From: Chryseobacterium ginsenosidimutans
GTDB lineage: Bacteria > Bacteroidota > Bacteroidia > Flavobacteriales > Weeksellaceae
Direction of reading: 5' to 3'
Length of the DNA: 64,000 nucleotides
NCBI RefSeq assembly: GCF_030823405.1
Contig: NZ_JAUSXC010000001.1
Coordinates: forward strand, 124,001 to 188,000
In this document: positions 61,758 to 64,000 of the stretch, piece by piece
Position numbering within the stretch: position 1 is the stretch's first letter
Layout: every line of letters begins with the position of its first letter
The notes under the pieces: model-generated
What the model was told of the DNA's origin: nothing
The model's input: the letters and a program-made list of their open reading frames with translations, nothing else
Databases searched by the model: none
Translations under genes and position numbers: made by a program

Positions 61758-61785
61758 GCCAAACGGAATGCTTGTTCCATTTGGC
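61758..61785. other. Hairpin between infA and rpmJ
   Basis: GCCAAA-c-GGAA-tgcttg-TTCC-a-TTTGGC, ten base pairs with one mismatch, in the 62-base gap inside the ribosomal operon. No U-tract follows on the minus strand, so a processing or attenuation structure is likelier than termination. Confidence 0.55.
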
Positions 61786-61792
61786 ATTTGTT

Positions 61793-62008
61793 TTAATATC
61801 TAAATGTAATTCTCCCTTTTGTTAAATCATAAGGAGACATTTCTAATTTCACCTTATCACCAGGTAAAAGTTTAATATAATGCATTCGCATTTTGCCAGA
61901 AATATGAGCGATAAGCATATGCCCATTTTCTAGTTCTACACGGAACTGGGCGTTCGAAAGTGCTTCCGTTATAACGCCGTCTTGTTCAATATGTTTTTGT
62001 TTTGCCAT
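61793..62008 (-). CDS. infA: Translation initiation factor IF-1
   Basis: A 71-residue S1/OB-fold protein: [57 protein letters not shown] and GRITFRY (in parts). Length equals E. coli IF-1. It is separated from secY by three bases and from rpmJ by 62 bases that contain a hairpin. Confidence 0.98.
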   Translation of the reverse strand: MAKQKHIEQDGVITEALSNAQFRVELENGHMLIAHISGKMRMHYIKLLPGDKVKLEMSPYDLTKGRITFRY

Positions 62009-62011
62009 AAA

Positions 62012-63391
62012 TTAATATCCAGTCGTTCTTGATAATTTAGACTGCATTAAGCCATCATAATGATGGTTCAGCAGATAGGTATTAATCTGTTGAACAGTAT
62101 CTAAAATTACTCCCACCATAATCAATAGCGACGTCCCCCCAAAAAATAAGGCGAACGCATCTGTCTGAACGAAGCTCCCATGCACAATTGCTGGAAGGAT
62201 TGCAAAGATAGATAAAAAAATTGCACCTGGCAAGGTAATTTTTGATAAAATATCATCTAAATAATCAGCTGTCTCTTTTCCTGGTCTTACTTTCGGTACT
62301 AAACCTCCATTTCTCTTCAAATCATCAGCCATTTGGTTTACCGGAATTGTAATTGCAGTATAGAAAAACGAGAAGATAATAATTAATAGTGCAAACAATA
62401 CGTTGTACTGCCAGCTAAAAACATTCTTGAAACCTGCAAGAAAAGTATTAGATTCGTCTACTTTCGTTAATAAACCAGGTACGAACATCAATGCCTGCGC
62501 AAAGATAATCGGCATTACACCGGCTGCATTAACTTTTAAAGGAATCCACTGTCTTGCTCCCTGCATAAGATTTCTGTTTACACCTCCTCTTGCCTGAGCT
62601 CTGCTTACATACTGGATAGGGATTTTTCTTACAGCAACGGATAATACCACCGCCAGAAGAACAACCAACATCCAGAAAATTACTTCAATAAGGATCATAA
62701 TAGATCCCATTCCTCCTTTTCCGTTCTGCACTGCCATTTCCTGTACGAATGCTTCAGGTAATCTTGAAAGAATCCCCACCATAATAAGGATAGAGATACC
62801 ATTTCCGATACCTTTGTCGGTGATTTTCTCACCTAACCACATTGCGAATACTGAACCACCTACCAAGATTACAATACTTGGTAACCAGAACATGATAGAA
62901 TTTGGCTCTACATAGTATGCAGATGAGAACTGAGCATATGGTAAAAATAATTGAGTAATAGATGTTAAATACGATGGTGCCTGTACTAAACAAACTCCGA
63001 TCGTTAACCATCTAGTAATCTGATTCAATGTATTTCTACCCGACTCTCCATCTTTCTGAAGTTTCTGAAGATAAGGAATAGCCATTCCCATCAACTGAAC
63101 AATAATAGAAGCAGAAATATAAGGCATGATACCCAACGCCATCACGGAAGCATGGCTGAAAGCCCCTCCCGTAAATGACGAAAGCAAGCCAAGGAGACCT
63201 GCTCCTTGCTTGTTACCGCCTTGACTTTTATAATGCTCTAAGAGATCTCCCACTTGTGCAAGGTTAATTGCAGGAAGAGAGATATAAGATGCGAATCTAT
63301 ACACAAGAATAATACCTAAAGTGAAGATAATTTTATCTCTTAATTCCTTTAAGCTCCAAATATTTTTGAGGGTTTGTATAAATTCTTTCAT
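62012..63391 (-). CDS. secY: Protein translocase subunit SecY
   Basis: A 459-residue inner-membrane channel with ten predicted membrane segments. Conserved parts: KIIFTLGIILVYRFASYI (TM1), ALGIMPYISASIIVQLMG (plug/TM2), QARGGVNRNLMQGARQWIPLK and GGLVPKVRPGKETADYLD in the last cytoplasmic loops (in parts). It is in the spc operon position between rplO and infA. Confidence 0.98.
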   Translation of the reverse strand: MKEFIQTLKNIWSLKELRDKIIFTLGIILVYRFASYISLPAINLAQVGDLLEHYKSQGGNKQGAGLLGLLSSFTGGAFSHASVMALGIMPYISASIIVQLMGMAIPYLQKLQKDGESGRNTLNQITRWLTIGVCLVQAPSYLTSITQLFLPYAQFSSAYYVEPNSIMFWLPSIVILVGGSVFAMWLGEKITDKGIGNGISILIMVGILSRLPEAFVQEMAVQNGKGGMGSIMILIEVIFWMLVVLLAVVLSVAVRKIPIQYVSRAQARGGVNRNLMQGARQWIPLKVNAAGVMPIIFAQALMFVPGLLTKVDESNTFLAGFKNVFSWQYNVLFALLIIIFSFFYTAITIPVNQMADDLKRNGGLVPKVRPGKETADYLDDILSKITLPGAIFLSIFAILPAIVHGSFVQTDAFALFFGGTSLLIMVGVILDTVQQINTYLLNHHYDGLMQSKLSRTTGY

Positions 63392-63400
63392 TAGTAATTA

Positions 63401-63850
63401 TTATAAGGTAATTGCTTTTCCACCTGCTTTAGAAATAAGCTCTTCAGCAGATTTAGTGAATTTGTCAGCTGAGATTGAAACCGCAGATTTCAATTCTCCT
63501 CTACCCATAATTTTCACTAATTCGTTTTTAGTAATTAATCCGTTTTCAATTAAAACTTCTCTTGTAATATCTCCAGTGATAGATTTATTCTCAATTAAAA
63601 TTTGAATTGTATCAAGATTAATTCCTCTAAACTCTTTTCTGTTTACGTTTTTGAATCCGAATTTAGGTAATCTTCTTTGTAAAGGCATTTGACCTCCTTC
63701 AAAACCGATCTTCTGAGAATAACCAGCTCTTGCTTTCTGTCCCTTATGTCCTTTTGTAGATGTACCTCCTTTTCCAGTACCCTGACCTCTACCAATTCTT
63801 TTTGAATTGAAAGTAGATCCTGCAGCTGGTTTTATGTTGTTTAAATTCAT
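63401..63850 (-). CDS. rplO: 50S ribosomal protein L15
   Basis: A 149-residue L15: MNLNNIKPAAGSTFNSKRIG, GRGQGTGKGGTSTKGHKGQ, FEGGQMPLQRRLPKFGF and LIENGLITKNELVKIMGRG. It lies nine bases upstream of secY on the minus strand, following rpmD. Confidence 0.98.
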   Translation of the reverse strand: MNLNNIKPAAGSTFNSKRIGRGQGTGKGGTSTKGHKGQKARAGYSQKIGFEGGQMPLQRRLPKFGFKNVNRKEFRGINLDTIQILIENKSITGDITREVLIENGLITKNELVKIMGRGELKSAVSISADKFTKSAEELISKAGGKAITL

Positions 63851-63869
63851 TTTAAAATTATTTTAAAAA

Positions 63870-64000
63870 TTATTTTTGAACTTCAAGTAAATGACTAACT
63901 GCAGCTATCATTCCTAAGATAGAAGGAGTAGCTTCGTGTTCTACAACTTGGTGAAGTTTCTTTAATCCTAATGCTTCAAGCGTTCTCTTTTGGGTCTTTG
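63870..64000 (-). CDS. rpmD: 50S ribosomal protein L30 (partial)
   Basis: The 43 C-terminal codons of L30 lie at the right edge; the start is outside the window. Read on the minus strand: [20 protein letters not shown], then [20 protein letters not shown] and QK before TAA 63870-63872. The pattern RTLEALGL and the closing V are typical. It precedes rplO by 19 bases in the spc order. Confidence 0.93.
   Translation of the reverse strand, partial: KTQKRTLEALGLKKLHQVVEHEATPSILGMIAAVSHLLEVQK

Overview
The window looks like a chromosomal segment of a low-G+C member of the Bacteroidota, most likely Chryseobacterium or a close relative in the Weeksellaceae. The reasons are the protein families (type IX secretion sorting tails, Bacteroidota-type OmpA with calcium-binding repeats, DUF3817, CtlX, L17 with a long acidic tail), promoters of the TTG-N19-21-TAnnTTTG type, weak or absent Shine-Dalgarno sequences, and tightly packed genes separated by strong bidirectional hairpin terminators. 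No tRNA, rRNA, CRISPR array, insertion sequence or phage gene was seen.

Layout. 1-700: tail of an acetyltransferase-like gene and a small membrane protein. 730-10973 (minus): a methionine regulon led by a SAM-I (S-box) riboswitch: metX, an ACT-homoserine dehydrogenase without kinase domain, a sulfhydrylase, the two halves of a split cobalamin methionine synthase with a fatty-acid desaturase between them, a frameshifted small gene, and metF. Together they cover homoserine to methionine and the folate methyl supply. 11164-19517 (plus): a GH63-like glycosidase and two large type IX-secreted proteins. 19597-26951 (minus) with divergent 26979-27728: a MoxR/DUF58/DUF4350/DUF4129/SpoIIM/RDD membrane-remodelling cluster plus OsmC and DUF2314 genes. 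27831-38320: housekeeping genes (acetyltransferase, glycosyltransferase, LpxH-like phosphoesterase, YebC, OmpA, SmpB, ABC-F, M48 protease, RecJ, NadD, DUF3817). 38380-45507: surface lipoprotein, TonB-receptor-like barrel, esterase and GH43 enzyme. 45893-48428: CtlX, a CPBP protease and an arginine-deiminase-like enzyme. 48619-50253: HxlR regulator diverging from an SDR and an NTF2-like gene. 50338-53006: citrate synthase and enolase. 58638 to the end: the alpha/spc ribosomal operon (rplQ, rpoA, rpsD, rpsK, rpsM, rpmJ, infA, secY, rplO, rpmD).

The most unusual part is 53144-58619, an A+T-rich accessory module between enolase and rplQ. It has a LuxR-type response regulator, a Cys-rich protein of unknown family, a multi-pass membrane protein and a soluble-sensor histidine kinase in one operon. 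A second operon has a two-TM protein, a beta-rich small protein and a candidate outer-membrane barrel. An MliC-like lipoprotein diverges from the regulator. The two operon promoters share the same architecture (GTGTAATTG, 20 bases, then GA[A/T]ATTTG) within inverted repeats, which suggests one autoregulated envelope-response regulon that I do not recognise as a described system.

Other points of note: two +1 homopolymer shifts that restore one 158-residue reading frame at 1718-2196; a riboswitch that would be mis-annotated as the N-terminus of MetX; and a gene-3'-end terminator that also encodes the C-terminus of a convergent esterase.
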